From assembly GCF_012273515.2 (NCBI RefSeq), contig NZ_CP050975.2, forward strand, positions 3,968,001 through 4,032,000: a stretch of 64,000 bases of DNA, written 5' to 3'. The translations under genes were made by a program, and so were the position numbers. How positions within the stretch are numbered: the first letter of the stretch is position 1; the number at the start of each line of letters is the position of its first letter. The DNA is from Streptomyces sp. RPA4-2. GTDB lineage: Bacteria > Actinomycetota > Actinomycetes > Streptomycetales > Streptomycetaceae. Of this stretch, positions 1-8,708 are shown piece by piece. The notes below the pieces were generated by a model, which worked only from the letters and a program-made list of their open reading frames with translations, searched no databases and was not told the DNA's origin.

Positions 1-107
1 CAACACAACAAATCACAAAGCAACAGTAACGTCAATGCCTGTGCGGGTTTGGGGGGTCTCTGTGAAGCTTGGGCGGCCTCTGGGGCGCACGGGGCATAGA
101 TACCGGC

Positions 108-1847
108 ATGCCTACCCCCACCTACCTGGCCGACGGGGCCGTCCACCTGGCTTCCGGACCCCTGGCCTCCGGCCCCACCGCCCATCTGGCCGAAGGCCTC
201 CGGCTCCCCACGAACGGGCTCGACTACACGATCCTCGGGATCTACTTCGTCGTCGTCCTCGGCATCGGCTTCGCCGCGAAACGCTCGGTCAGGACGAGCC
301 TCGACTTCTTCCTCTCCGGGCGCTCGCTGCCCGCCTGGGTCACCGGCCTCGCGTTCGTCTCGGCCAACCTGGGCGCCACCGAGATCCTGGGCATGGCCGC
401 GAACAGCGCGCAGTACGGGGTCTACACCGTGCACTGGTACTGGATCGGCGCGATCCCCGCCATGGTCTTCCTCGGCCTGGTGATGATGCCGTTCTACTAC
501 GGCTCGAAGGTCCGCTCGGTTCCCGAGTTCCTTCTGCTGCGTTTCGACAAATGGGCACACCTGCTGAGTTCGATCCTGTTCGCCTTCGCCGCGATCCTGA
601 TCGCGGGCGTCAACCTCTACTCACTCGCGATCGTCGTCGAGGCACTGCTCGGCTGGCCGCAGTGGGTGGCGATCGTGGTCGCCGGCTTCTTCGTCCTCGC
701 CTACATCACCCTCGGCGGTCTGTCGTCCGCGATCTACAACGAGGTACTGCAGTTCTTCGTCATCCTCGCCGCGCTGATCCCGATCGCGGTGCTGGGCCTG
801 CACCGGGTCGGCGGCTGGAACGGTCTGACGGACTCGCTCGACAAGTCCCACGGCACCCACTTCACCACGGCGTGGGGCGGCACCGGCATCGGCAGCGACA
901 ACCCGCTCGGCGCCAACTGGCTGACCATCGTGCTCGGCCTCGGCTTCGTGCTCTCCTTCGGCTACTGGACGACGAACTTCGCCGAGGTGCAGCGCGCGCT
1001 GTCGGCCAAGAACCTGAGCGCGGCCCGGCGCACCCCGCTCATCGCCGCGTACCCGAAGATCTTCATCGTCTTCCTGGTGATGATCCCGGGCCTGGTGGCG
1101 GCCGTCCTGGTCCCGAAGATCGGCACGAGCGGCTCGGACCTCCAGTACAACGACGCGATCCCGTACCTGATGCAGGAGCTGCTGCCCAACGGCGTGCTCG
1201 GCATCGCGGTGACCGGCCTCCTCGCGGCCTTCATGGCGGGCATGGCGGCCAACGTGTCGTCCTTCAACACCGTGTTCACCACCGACATCTGGGCGAAGTA
1301 CGTGGTCAAGGACCGGGAGGACGCCTACTACATCCGCTTCGGCCGCCTGATCACGGTCATCGGCGTCCTCGCGTCGATCGGCACGGCCTTCCTGGCCTCG
1401 TCCTTCTCCAACATCATGAGCTACCTGCAGACGCTCTTCTCCTTCTTCAACGTACCGATGTTCGTGGTCTTCATCGTCGGCATGTTCTGGAAGCGGGCGT
1501 CCGTGAAGTCGGGCTTCTGGGGCCTGCTGGCGGGCACCACCGCCGCGATGGTCAACTACTTCGTCATCTACAAGCAGGGCATCATCGGCATCCCCTCCGA
1601 CCAGGGCGCGAACTTCGTGTCGGCGATCGCGGGCTTCGTGGCCGGTGCGGTGGTGATGGTCGCGGTCTCCCTGTTCACCGCGCCCAAGCCGGCTCAGGAC
1701 CTCCAGGGCCTCGTCTACGGCACCCGCTCACCGGGCGCGGCCGAGCCGGCCGCCACCGGCGACGACGCCTGGTACCGCAAGCCCGCCCTGCTGGGCTGGG
1801 GCGCGCTGATCCTGGCGGCGGCCTGCTACATCCCGTTCTCGTTCTGA
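108..1847 (+). CDS. Sodium:solute symporter family permease
   Basis: Polytopic membrane transporter of the SSS/SLC5 family, expected to use the sodium gradient to import a small solute; the substrate cannot be read from sequence. About 13 hydrophobic segments span residues 35-579. The first follows a short N-terminal tail and contains LDYTILGIYFVVVLGIGF. The conserved SSS stretch LGATEILGMAANSAQYGVY follows near residue 100, and a FMAGMAANVSSFNTVFT segment with the family's polar residues lies near 385. I chose ATG 108 over TTG 69 because the upstream 13 codons add no family-like sequence. Usual SSS length is 500-600 residues, and this has 579. A small two-helix membrane protein follows 48 bp downstream and is probably co-transcribed. 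Family assignment is firm; substrate unknown. Confidence 0.9.
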   Translation: MPTPTYLADGAVHLASGPLASGPTAHLAEGLRLPTNGLDYTILGIYFVVVLGIGFAAKRSVRTSLDFFLSGRSLPAWVTGLAFVSANLGATEILGMAANSAQYGVYTVHWYWIGAIPAMVFLGLVMMPFYYGSKVRSVPEFLLLRFDKWAHLLSSILFAFAAILIAGVNLYSLAIVVEALLGWPQWVAIVVAGFFVLAYITLGGLSSAIYNEVLQFFVILAALIPIAVLGLHRVGGWNGLTDSLDKSHGTHFTTAWGGTGIGSDNPLGANWLTIVLGLGFVLSFGYWTTNFAEVQRALSAKNLSAARRTPLIAAYPKIFIVFLVMIPGLVAAVLVPKIGTSGSDLQYNDAIPYLMQELLPNGVLGIAVTGLLAAFMAGMAANVSSFNTVFTTDIWAKYVVKDREDAYYIRFGRLITVIGVLASIGTAFLASSFSNIMSYLQTLFSFFNVPMFVVFIVGMFWKRASVKSGFWGLLAGTTAAMVNYFVIYKQGIIGIPSDQGANFVSAIAGFVAGAVVMVAVSLFTAPKPAQDLQGLVYGTRSPGAAEPAATGDDAWYRKPALLGWGALILAAACYIPFSF

Positions 1848-1895
1848 TCCCGCTCCCGCGCCGCACCCACCCCGAAGAGAAAGGCCCAGAAAGCC

Positions 1896-2207
1896 ATGTC
1901 CGACCACTACTCGGACCGCGACGTCCAGCGCGAGGTCACGGAGCTGGAGAAGAACTCCGCGACCGCGGCCCGTCTCTTCGACATCCGCCGCATCATCGGC
2001 GGCCTGTTCGTCGTCTACGGCGTCATCGTCACGGTCGCCGGCCTGACCGCCTCCGATGCCGACCGCACCAAGACACAGGGCATCAACATCAACCTCTGGA
2101 CCGGCCTGGGCATGCTGGCCCTGGGCCTCTTCTTCCTGGCCTGGCTGTGGCTGCGCCCCCTGACACCACCGACACCGGCCGCCGAGGAGAAGGAACCGGC
2201 CGAGTAG
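1896..2207 (+). CDS. Small two-helix membrane protein, symporter partner
   Basis: Protein of 103 residues with a hydrophilic acidic N-terminus (residues 1-30) and two transmembrane helices, about 31-49 (IIGGLFVVYGVIVTVAGL) and 68-88 (WTGLGMLALGLFFLAWLWL), followed by a Pro/Glu-rich tail. An AGAAAGGCCC-type ribosome site lies just upstream. It starts 48 bp after the symporter and runs in the same direction, so the two probably form an operon. I recognise no named family. Many actinobacterial symporters have a small accessory membrane protein at this place, which suggests a subunit or assembly role, but that is inference. Confidence 0.8.
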   Translation: MSDHYSDRDVQREVTELEKNSATAARLFDIRRIIGGLFVVYGVIVTVAGLTASDADRTKTQGININLWTGLGMLALGLFFLAWLWLRPLTPPTPAAEEKEPAE

Positions 2208-2264
2208 CCGGGGCGGCCACCCGCGGGGCCGGACCTCACCGGGTTCCGGGTGGCGACACGGCCC

Positions 2265-3566
2265 TCAGTCCCCGAAGCCGTCGCGGACAATGTCGCGGCC
2301 CACCGTGGCACGGGCGCCCGCGAGTTCGGCGGCGATCCGTCGTTCCCGGTCCTCGTTCGTCACCACGGCAGCCGGCAGCGACGGACCGACGAGCAGACAC
2401 GTACGTCTGAGGTGGGTCGGCGGGTGGGTCGAGTCGACGCTGTGTCCGCGCCGGGCGCCGACTCGCCGCTGCCGCTCGTACTCGTTCTCGGGGATCGACG
2501 CCATGTGCGCGCCGAGCCGCTCCCAGATCTCGTCGCCCCCGGCCTCCGCCGTGCGGGCACCGCGTGGTCCGGCGAGGGCGGCGCGGTTGGCCTCGCGACG
2601 GAGGACGACCTCGACGGACCCCGCCACCAGGAGGCGGTCCATCAGGCCCACGGCCGCCTCCGTGGAAGCGGCCCGGGCGGCCTCGCGGTCGGCCAGGTAT
2701 TCGGCTCGCTGGGCGGCCCGCAGCGTCAGGTGGTCGAGCAGCGTCAGCACGCCCAGGAGAAGCAGGCGCGGCACCGCGTAGAAGAGGTTGACGACCATCT
2801 CGACGACGGACGGGTCCTCGATCGGAACGAAGTAGTAGTGCCAGGTGGTCAGGGAGCGGTACGCCGCCGACACGACGAGGCCGTGACGGGTGTCGCCGTT
2901 GCTGTAGTGGGCGAGTTCGTGGCCCAGCAGCGCGATCCGCTGCTGCGGCGTGAGAACTTCCCACAGAGGCAGGCCCAGCACCAACAGCCGCCGCCCTGGC
3001 ACACCGTGGGCCACGACACTCGCGTTGACGCCCCCGTCGACCACCACCCGGTCGATCCCGCGGGTGCCCACCACCCCGGCGACCTCGTCGACCAGCGCGT
3101 AGAACTCGGGCGCGTCTTCACGGAGCAGCGCCGGAACCGCCTCGGGCAGCCGCGCCGCACGCGGTCTGAGGGACCACGCGGCCACGAGGAGGAGCAGCCC
3201 CGGCAGCATGCCCACCCCGCCCCATCCGCGCACCAGCCACCAGAGGCCGCCGAAGGCCAGGGCCAGGGTGACGCCGTGCACGGCGAGGCCGATCGCGAAG
3301 GCGAGCAGCGAGGCGGCGTCGCGCCGGGCGCGCGGTCTCCCGCCGGCCGTGAACTCCGTCAGCAGCCTCTCGCCGTGTCTTCGGGCCAGCGCACGCCGTG
3401 CCCGATCCAGCCGATCCCGGTCCCGCTGTGGCTCCTGCGGATCGACGTTCCAGTCGCAGGCCCCGCACCAGACGACGAACCTGCTGTCCGCGCTGATCGC
3501 GGCTCCGCACTCCGGGCACGACTGGGACTTCTCCTCGACGGTGCGCACGATGACGCCCTCCCCCAT
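2265..3566 (-). CDS. M48 family zinc metalloprotease with N-terminal zinc ribbon
   Basis: Putative membrane-bound zinc endopeptidase of the Ste24/HtpX clan. The 433-residue protein starts with a zinc ribbon (CPEC near residue 18 and CGAC near residue 34), has hydrophobic helices around residues 90-135, and carries the catalytic HELAHYSNGD motif near residue 215, with two zinc-ligand histidines and the glutamate base. A downstream hydrophobic stretch includes VEMVVNLFYAVPRLLLLGVLT. The third ligand glutamate is probably in the REAARAASTEAAV region around residue 300. The zinc ribbon is not part of the core protease and may mediate partner binding. It is convergent with the symporter operon. 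Substrate unknown. Confidence 0.85.
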   Translation of the reverse strand: MGEGVIVRTVEEKSQSCPECGAAISADSRFVVWCGACDWNVDPQEPQRDRDRLDRARRALARRHGERLLTEFTAGGRPRARRDAASLLAFAIGLAVHGVTLALAFGGLWWLVRGWGGVGMLPGLLLLVAAWSLRPRAARLPEAVPALLREDAPEFYALVDEVAGVVGTRGIDRVVVDGGVNASVVAHGVPGRRLLVLGLPLWEVLTPQQRIALLGHELAHYSNGDTRHGLVVSAAYRSLTTWHYYFVPIEDPSVVEMVVNLFYAVPRLLLLGVLTLLDHLTLRAAQRAEYLADREAARAASTEAAVGLMDRLLVAGSVEVVLRREANRAALAGPRGARTAEAGGDEIWERLGAHMASIPENEYERQRRVGARRGHSVDSTHPPTHLRRTCLLVGPSLPAAVVTNEDRERRIAAELAGARATVGRDIVRDGFGD

Positions 3567-3707
3567 CCTCGCGGCCCCTCTCCCGAGGCCGTACGGCTAC
3601 GCCGATCCGAGGTGATCATGGGGCCGCATGCGCGTAAAGTCCTCTCCTCACGCTGTGAACTGTCTGTGATCCAAACGAAACGCTCCAAGGCGTGCCAGGC
3701 GTCGCGA

Positions 3708-3737
3708 GGCAGGCGGGACTTTCGCAACACGCCCTAG
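3708..3737. repeat. 30-bp dispersed repeat, copy 1
   Basis: A 30-bp sequence beginning GGCAGGCGGGACTTTCG and ending CACGCCCTAG recurs at 34157-34186 with two mismatches. Here it overlaps the TAG stop of the LuxR-type gene on the minus strand. In one plus-strand frame both copies encode a GRRDFR-x-TP tail ending in TAG. Read on the minus strand it starts CTAGGGCGTGTTGCGAAAGT, which could be the end of an insertion sequence or MITE. No transposase lies nearby, so its nature is open. Confidence 0.55.
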
Positions 3738-4408
3738 GTGGCCACCGTCCCCGCCCGGTCAAGCAGTCCCGTTCGTGCCGCCAGTGCCGCCGCCTCCAGT
3801 CTCGACCCCACGCCCAGCTTCATCAGCACCCGCTGGACATGGGTCCGGGCCGTGGAGGGCGCGATGCCCATGCCCGCCGCGATCAGCCGGGTGTCCTCGC
3901 CGTCGGCGACCCGGACCAGCACCTCGACCTCCCGGGGTGTCAGCATCTGGAGCAGGCGCTGGCCCTCGTCGTCCGGCTGGGCGGCGGGGTTGAGCAGTTC
4001 GCTGAAGGCACCCTGGAGCAGGCCGGGGGCCACCGCGGCCTCGCCCGCCCTCGCCTTCATGATCGCCCGTTCGACGCCCTCTATGCGCTCGTCATGGCGT
4101 ACGTATCCCGACGCGCCCGCGGCGAACGCGGCGGCGATGCCACGCGGGTTCGGCACCGGGCCCAGCACCAGAACGGCCACCTGCGGACGTTCTCGCTTGA
4201 TCTTGACCACCGGGTCGAACATCCCCGGCTCGGCGGGTGTCGCCGTACCGATCAGGCACACCTCGGGTGCCCTCGTGATCACCAGCTCCGCCGCTCCCGC
4301 GGCAGGTGCCGCCGCGGCGAGCACCCGGTGCCCGCGCAGCTTCAACGCCGAGGCCAGCGCCTCGGCGAGCAGTCGGTGGTCGTCGACCACCATGAGCCGC
4401 ACTCCCAT
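3734..4408 (-). CDS. LuxR/NarL-type response regulator with degenerate receiver
   Basis: Two-domain regulator of 224 residues: a receiver-like domain (about 1-125) and a C-terminal LuxR helix-turn-helix (about 155-215; LTPREVEVLVRVADGEDTR and STARTHVQRVLMKLGV). I start at ATG 4408 because it gives the canonical MVVDDHRLLAEAL opening and has a GGGGGG ribosome site. The acidic pair Asp9/Asp10 is present. The phosphoacceptor position is Gly54 (CLIGTATP), the conserved Ser/Thr is missing (LVLGPVP) and the conserved Lys is Arg104 (GYVRHDE). Phosphorylation control is therefore unlikely, and the domain may sense a ligand or dimerise constitutively. No sensor kinase gene is adjacent. Confidence 0.88.
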   Translation of the reverse strand: MGVRLMVVDDHRLLAEALASALKLRGHRVLAAAAPAAGAAELVITRAPEVCLIGTATPAEPGMFDPVVKIKRERPQVAVLVLGPVPNPRGIAAAFAAGASGYVRHDERIEGVERAIMKARAGEAAVAPGLLQGAFSELLNPAAQPDDEGQRLLQMLTPREVEVLVRVADGEDTRLIAAGMGIAPSTARTHVQRVLMKLGVGSRLEAAALAARTGLLDRAGTVAT

Positions 4409-4586
4409 CGAGCAACCCCCCAGTCCCCCCAAGCATCCCCACTGGTTCCCCGTGGATTCGGAGCCCCCCGGCTCTCCATCCCCCGGAAGCTACACGCTTG
4501 TTCGACGTTGCGCTTCCCCTACCGGAGAGAACCGCCCCGGAATACCGAAATTCCTCGCATTCGGGAATGCCGGGGGGCAAGCGCGC

Positions 4587-4614
4587 GGCCCCGCCCCTGA
4601 GCAGGGACGGGGCC
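4587..4614 (-). terminator. Hairpin terminator after the first PQQ-like gene
   Basis: A 12-bp stem (GGCCCCGCCCCT against AGGGACGGGGCC, one G/U-type mismatch) with a 4-nt loop lies 18 bp past the stop of the beta-propeller gene and before the LuxR gene on the same strand. No U-tract follows, which is normal for Streptomyces. Confidence 0.6.
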
Positions 4615-4632
4615 GTGATCACGTGGTGCCGG

Positions 4633-6496
4633 TCAGCGCGTGCCGAACGCGATCGCCAGATACTCCTTCTCGTCCGTGCCGGTCGGCTTGTGGGCGTAGA
4701 CCGCGGACATGTAGAGACGACCGCCGCCGTAGAGGATCTCCGCGTACTCCGGAAGCATGCTCGTCTCCGCGTCGCGGACCGACCGGGTCGCCGGGTTCTC
4801 CAGGAGCTTGGTCTCCTTGAAGGTGGTGGCGTCGATGCTGACGATCTGACCGCCCTTGTCGTACGGCGGCCGCTTGTACGCCAGGATGTTGGCGCCGTCC
4901 ATGCGCAGCGGGGAGATCGTGTAGCCGTCGCCCGCGTTGGCGCGCTGGCCGGTCTGCTTCCCGGTGCCGAGGTCGAAGGCGACGATCTCGTTGGTCCTGC
5001 TGTACTGGCCGGTGCCGTCGTGTTCCTCGGTCGGGATGTAGAGCTTGTCGTTGCCGACCGCCAGCATCATGCAGGCCTCGGTCTTGCTGATGCCGTCGCA
5101 CTTGGCGGCGTACGTCTTGCCGGGCGCCGAGATCCTGGTGCGCAGCCGGCCGGTCCTGTTGTCGATCGAGAAGAAGTCGGAGATGCCGCTGCCGTCCCCG
5201 GCGGTGTCGCCGACGTCGGCGGCGACCACGAGGGGGTCGGTCGACACGACACTCGCGTACTCGATGCCGGGCGACATCTTGTACTCGGAGATCACCTTCC
5301 CGGACTTCGGGTCGATGGTCTGGATGTGCAGCTGCCTCGTGCTGCCGTACGCACCGCACTTGCGGACCGCGACCAGCTTGGCACCGCCGGCGTACCCGGC
5401 GTCGTAGCAGCTGTCCGTGGGCTTCGGCGACCAGAGCGCCTTGCCGGTGGAGATGTCGAACGCGGCGCCGCCGCTGGTGCTGCCCGTGGCGACCGTGTCG
5501 CCGCTGACGGTGACGTTGTCCAGGCTGATCTTCTGGTCACCGGACTTGACGGACTTGGCCCACAGCTCCTTGCCGGCGGCGAGGTCGAGCGCGGCGACCT
5601 CGCTGCAGCCGTGCGAGGGCTGGGCCTTGGTCGGCATGGCGGGCTCGTAGACGATCGCGGTCCGGTCGGAGTCGGTGGCGTGCCGGCTGGCCGAGCACAC
5701 CGGCCCGGGGAGCTTGATCGTCCAGAGTTTGGCGCCGGAGTCGGGGTCGTAGCCGTCGACCTCGGCGTTGCCGCTCTTGGCGTACACCTTGTCGGTGAGC
5801 CAGGAGCCGACGGTGGTCGCGCTGCTCCCGGCGGCCACGGACGGCGCGGGGACCTGGAAGAGGACCTTGGAGCTGGTGTCGGCCGGCACCTTCTCCTCAC
5901 CGTTCGAACCGGTGGTCCCGCCGCCGCCCGTACCGCCGTTGTCCTTCTTGCCGCCGGTGCCGCCCCCCGTACCTGAGGAGTTGTTCTTGCTGTTGTCGTC
6001 CTTGCCGGAGGAGGTCGCGTACAGCACACCGCCGCCGATGATCAGCGCGACGGCCACGACGGCCGCCACGATGATGACCGCCTGACCGCTCATCTTCCGC
6101 CCGCCGCCGCCCTGGGGAACCTGCGGCTGCATGGGGTAGGTCGGCGGCTGCTGCGGATAGCCGTAGCCGTACGGCGGCTGCGCGGGCTGCTGACCCGGAT
6201 AGCCGTAGCCCGGCGGGGACTGCGCGGGCTGCTGACCCGGATAGCCGTAGCCCGGCGGGGACTGCGCGGGCTGCTGACCCGGATAGCCGTAGCCCGGCGG
6301 GGACTGCGGAGGGGACTGGGGCGGGGACGTCTGCGGGTATCCGTAACCCGGGCCCTGCGGAGGCTGCGGGGCGCCGAACCCGCCGGGCGGCGGTGTCTGC
6401 GGAGCGCCGAACCCGCCCGGGGGCGGGTCCTGGGGCGCGCCGAACCCGTCCTTCGGGGGGCTCGTTGGGCGGCGGCGGGGGCGGCGGCTGGCTCAT
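4633..6496 (-). CDS. Membrane-anchored PQQ-like beta-propeller protein (frameshifted tail)
   Basis: Predicted single-pass membrane protein with a proline-rich cytoplasmic tail, one transmembrane helix (VIIVAAVVAVALIIGGGVLYA), a Ser/Gly/Asn/Lys linker and an extracytoplasmic propeller of PQQ-like repeats (motifs such as DPDSGAKLW, DLAAGKELW, DISTGKALW, DLGTGKQTG). These blades resemble PQQ enzymes and BamB, but no quinone-enzyme active site is evident, so a binding or scaffold role is likelier. The start ATG 6496 reads MSQPPPPPPPNEPP and then loses frame. Removing one base from the six-G run at 6455-6460 restores a continuous GFGAPQ-rich tail into the propeller frame. As given, the intact frame covers 4633-6132 only. 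A paralogue lies immediately upstream. Confidence 0.75.
6178..6303. repeat. Three tandem 42-bp units in the proline-rich tail
   Basis: Three near-identical 42-bp units start at 6178, 6220 and 6262. On the minus strand each encodes the 14-residue unit GYGYPGQQPAQSPP of the beta-propeller protein's cytoplasmic tail. Such exact in-frame repeats are prone to copy-number change and to misassembly. Confidence 0.85.
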
Positions 6497-6569
6497 GGCG
6501 TGTGTACCTCGGATACGGATGCGTTGGGGACGTGGACGAAGCGGGTGCCGAAGGTGGCGTGAGCGCGCC

Positions 6570-8448
6570 TCACTTGCCGTAGGCCAGCATCAGCTTCTCC
6601 CTCGACTGGTCATTGCCCGTCAGCCGGGTGGTGGAGATGTAGAAGCGCCCGTCCACGTAGTCGACCGCCTTCGAGAAGAACCCGTTCTCGATCGACGCCG
6701 TGCCCTGCGGGTTCTGCAGCAGCTTCGCCGGTGTGTGGCCACTGCCCGTGGTCGGTATCGACACGACCTGCCCACCGGCGTCGTACGACGGCTCGACGTA
6801 CGCGATCAGCCGGGTGCCGTCCATCTTCAGCGGCATCATCGACTTGTCCGTCGGGGACTTGACGCGCCACCTCTCCTTGCCCGTGGCCAGGTTGAAGGCG
6901 ACGACCTCGTTGGCGCCGGTCTTCGCCTCGGTCGGCAGGTAGAGGGTGTTCGCGTCGGCGACGGCGCCGAAACAGCCCGGCAGATCCCGGTCGATGATGG
7001 CGAACCCGCACTCGGGCGCGAAGGAGTCCTTGCTCGACAGCTGCGAGCGGACGCCTCCGCCGTCCTTCAGGGTGGTGACGTTGACCGTCTTCTTGTCGTC
7101 GTTGGTCATGTAGAGGACGACGGGGTCGACGGAGTAGGCGCGCACGACCCGCCAGCCCTTGGGGATCTTCGTGGTCCACCTGGCCTTGCCGGTGGCCGGG
7201 TCCAGTTCCTGCACCTCGTCGTGCTGGGTGGTGCTGCCGGCCCCGCAGGACGCGACGGACAGCAGTTTGGCGCCGCCCGCGAACGCGGCCGGATAGCAGG
7301 CCTGGCCGTAGTTCTTCTTGTCCCAGAGCTTCTTGCCGCTGGTGACGTCGTACGCCGTACCGGACTGCGAACGGCCGACCATCAACGTCTTCCCGGTGAC
7401 GGACAGTTCGACGGTGAGCGTGCTGTCGAAGAGCGCGCCGTCGGCGACCTTCCCGCTCCAGCCCTTCGCTCCGGTGGCGAGATCGATCTGCTGGAGCTGG
7501 TTGCACTTGGCGCTGTCGCCCGCGCCGCTCATGTACGCCACGACGACCTTGTCGTCGGACGTCTTCTGCGGAGTGACCGCGCAGATCTTCTGCGGAAACG
7601 TGATCGGGGCCCAAGTGGGCTTGCCGTCATCGACGTTGTACGCGAACACCTGCTTGTACGCGGCCTTCACCGCGGCCTTGCCGGTGATCCACAGGCCGGG
7701 GGCGTCGGCGCCCGAACCGGGCGCGTCCGGCGCCTGCTTGTACCAGAGCACCTTCGCCTCACCGGCCTGACGGCCGTCGTTGAGGTTCTCCGGGTCCTCG
7801 CCACCGTCACCACTGCCGTCACCCGGATTGGCCGAGGGCTGGGACGCGGTGTCCTTGCCGCCCTTGCCGTCCTTGCCGCCCTTGCTGTCCTCGGCGACCG
7901 GCTTCTTCCCGTCGTCTCCACCGCCGCCACCGCTGACGGCCCACACCGTCCCGCCGACGACGAGCAGCGCGGCCACGGCCGCCCCGACGATGACGGCGGG
8001 CCGACCCTTGAAGGGGTTCCTGGAACCGCCGGGTATGCCGGGCGGCGGAGTGCCGGGCGCGCCCGGATACGGCACCTGCCCGGGATGGCCGTACCCGGGC
8101 CCGTATCCCTGCCCCTGTCCGGGGGCCTGCCCGTATCCCGGCTGCTGGCCGTACGGAGCGGGCTGGCCATAGGGACCCGGCTGCTGTGCGTACGGGCCGG
8201 GCTGCGCGTACGGCTGCTGGCCGGACTGCTGCGGATAGCCGTAGCCGGGCTGCTGCGGGTAGCCGTAGCCGGGTTGCGGCGGTCCGGCTTAGCGGGGTCT
8301 GCGGGGGCGGAGGCGCCTGGGGCGGCTGCGCGGGTGGCGGCGGCGCCTGCCGGGGATCCTGGGGCGGGCCGAAGCCGCCCTGCGCCGATGGCTGGTCCTG
8401 TGGTGCTCCGAAGCCGCCCTGCGGCGGTTCATTCGGCGGCTGACTCAT
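6570..8448 (-). CDS. Membrane-anchored PQQ-like beta-propeller protein, paralogue (frameshifted tail)
   Basis: Paralogue of the neighbouring gene 73 bp downstream, with the same plan: tail starting MSQPPNEPPQGGFGAPQD, Gly/Tyr/Pro/Gln repeats (GYGYPQQ), a helix VIVGAAVAALLVVGGTVWAV, a charged linker and a PQQ-like propeller (DLATGAKGW, DVTSGKKLW, DPATGKARW, NLATGKERW blade motifs). The 5' part (8448 to about 8290) and the rest (from 8075 downward) are in different frames. Deleting the single A at 8291 would give QTPQAGPPQPGYGYPQQ and one continuous protein of roughly 625 residues; in the given sequence a TAA blocks this frame. ATG 8448 has a GGGGGA ribosome site. The pair probably arose by tandem duplication. 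Confidence 0.75.
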
Positions 8449-8605
8449 CAGCGCGTCCCCCTCATTCACTGATGCGGCGCCCCACCGGCGGCGTCGGCGG
8501 CCGGCCCCGCACAGGCCCCGACCGCGCCTCCGTCCCGCGCCACGCCGGTGGTTCTCAGACTGTTCTCAGACCGCTCTTTCTATCACTCCGCGCCCCTCGC
8601 ACGAG

Positions 8606-8644
8606 GGGCCGGTCGTTCCCCTGTTCCCAAGGGAGGACCGGCCC
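8606..8644 (-). terminator. Terminator downstream of the ABC-F gene
   Basis: A nine-base-pair stem (GGGCCGGTC with GACCGGCCC) is extended inside by a second short stem, giving a hairpin of 39 nt about 65 bp beyond the ABC-F stop on the minus strand. It separates that gene from the propeller genes. Confidence 0.6.
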
Positions 8645-8708
8645 GTGATGCCCTCGTTACGCGCCTTCACGCCCCCTTCACGGGACGTGCGCGCCGCCCG
8701 CCCGAGGC

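Noticed and set aside
35..2410. Very long alternative frame overlapping the symporter and the small membrane protein
   Set aside because: It is Arg/His/Pro-rich shadow sequence on the same strand as a protein with clear transmembrane structure.
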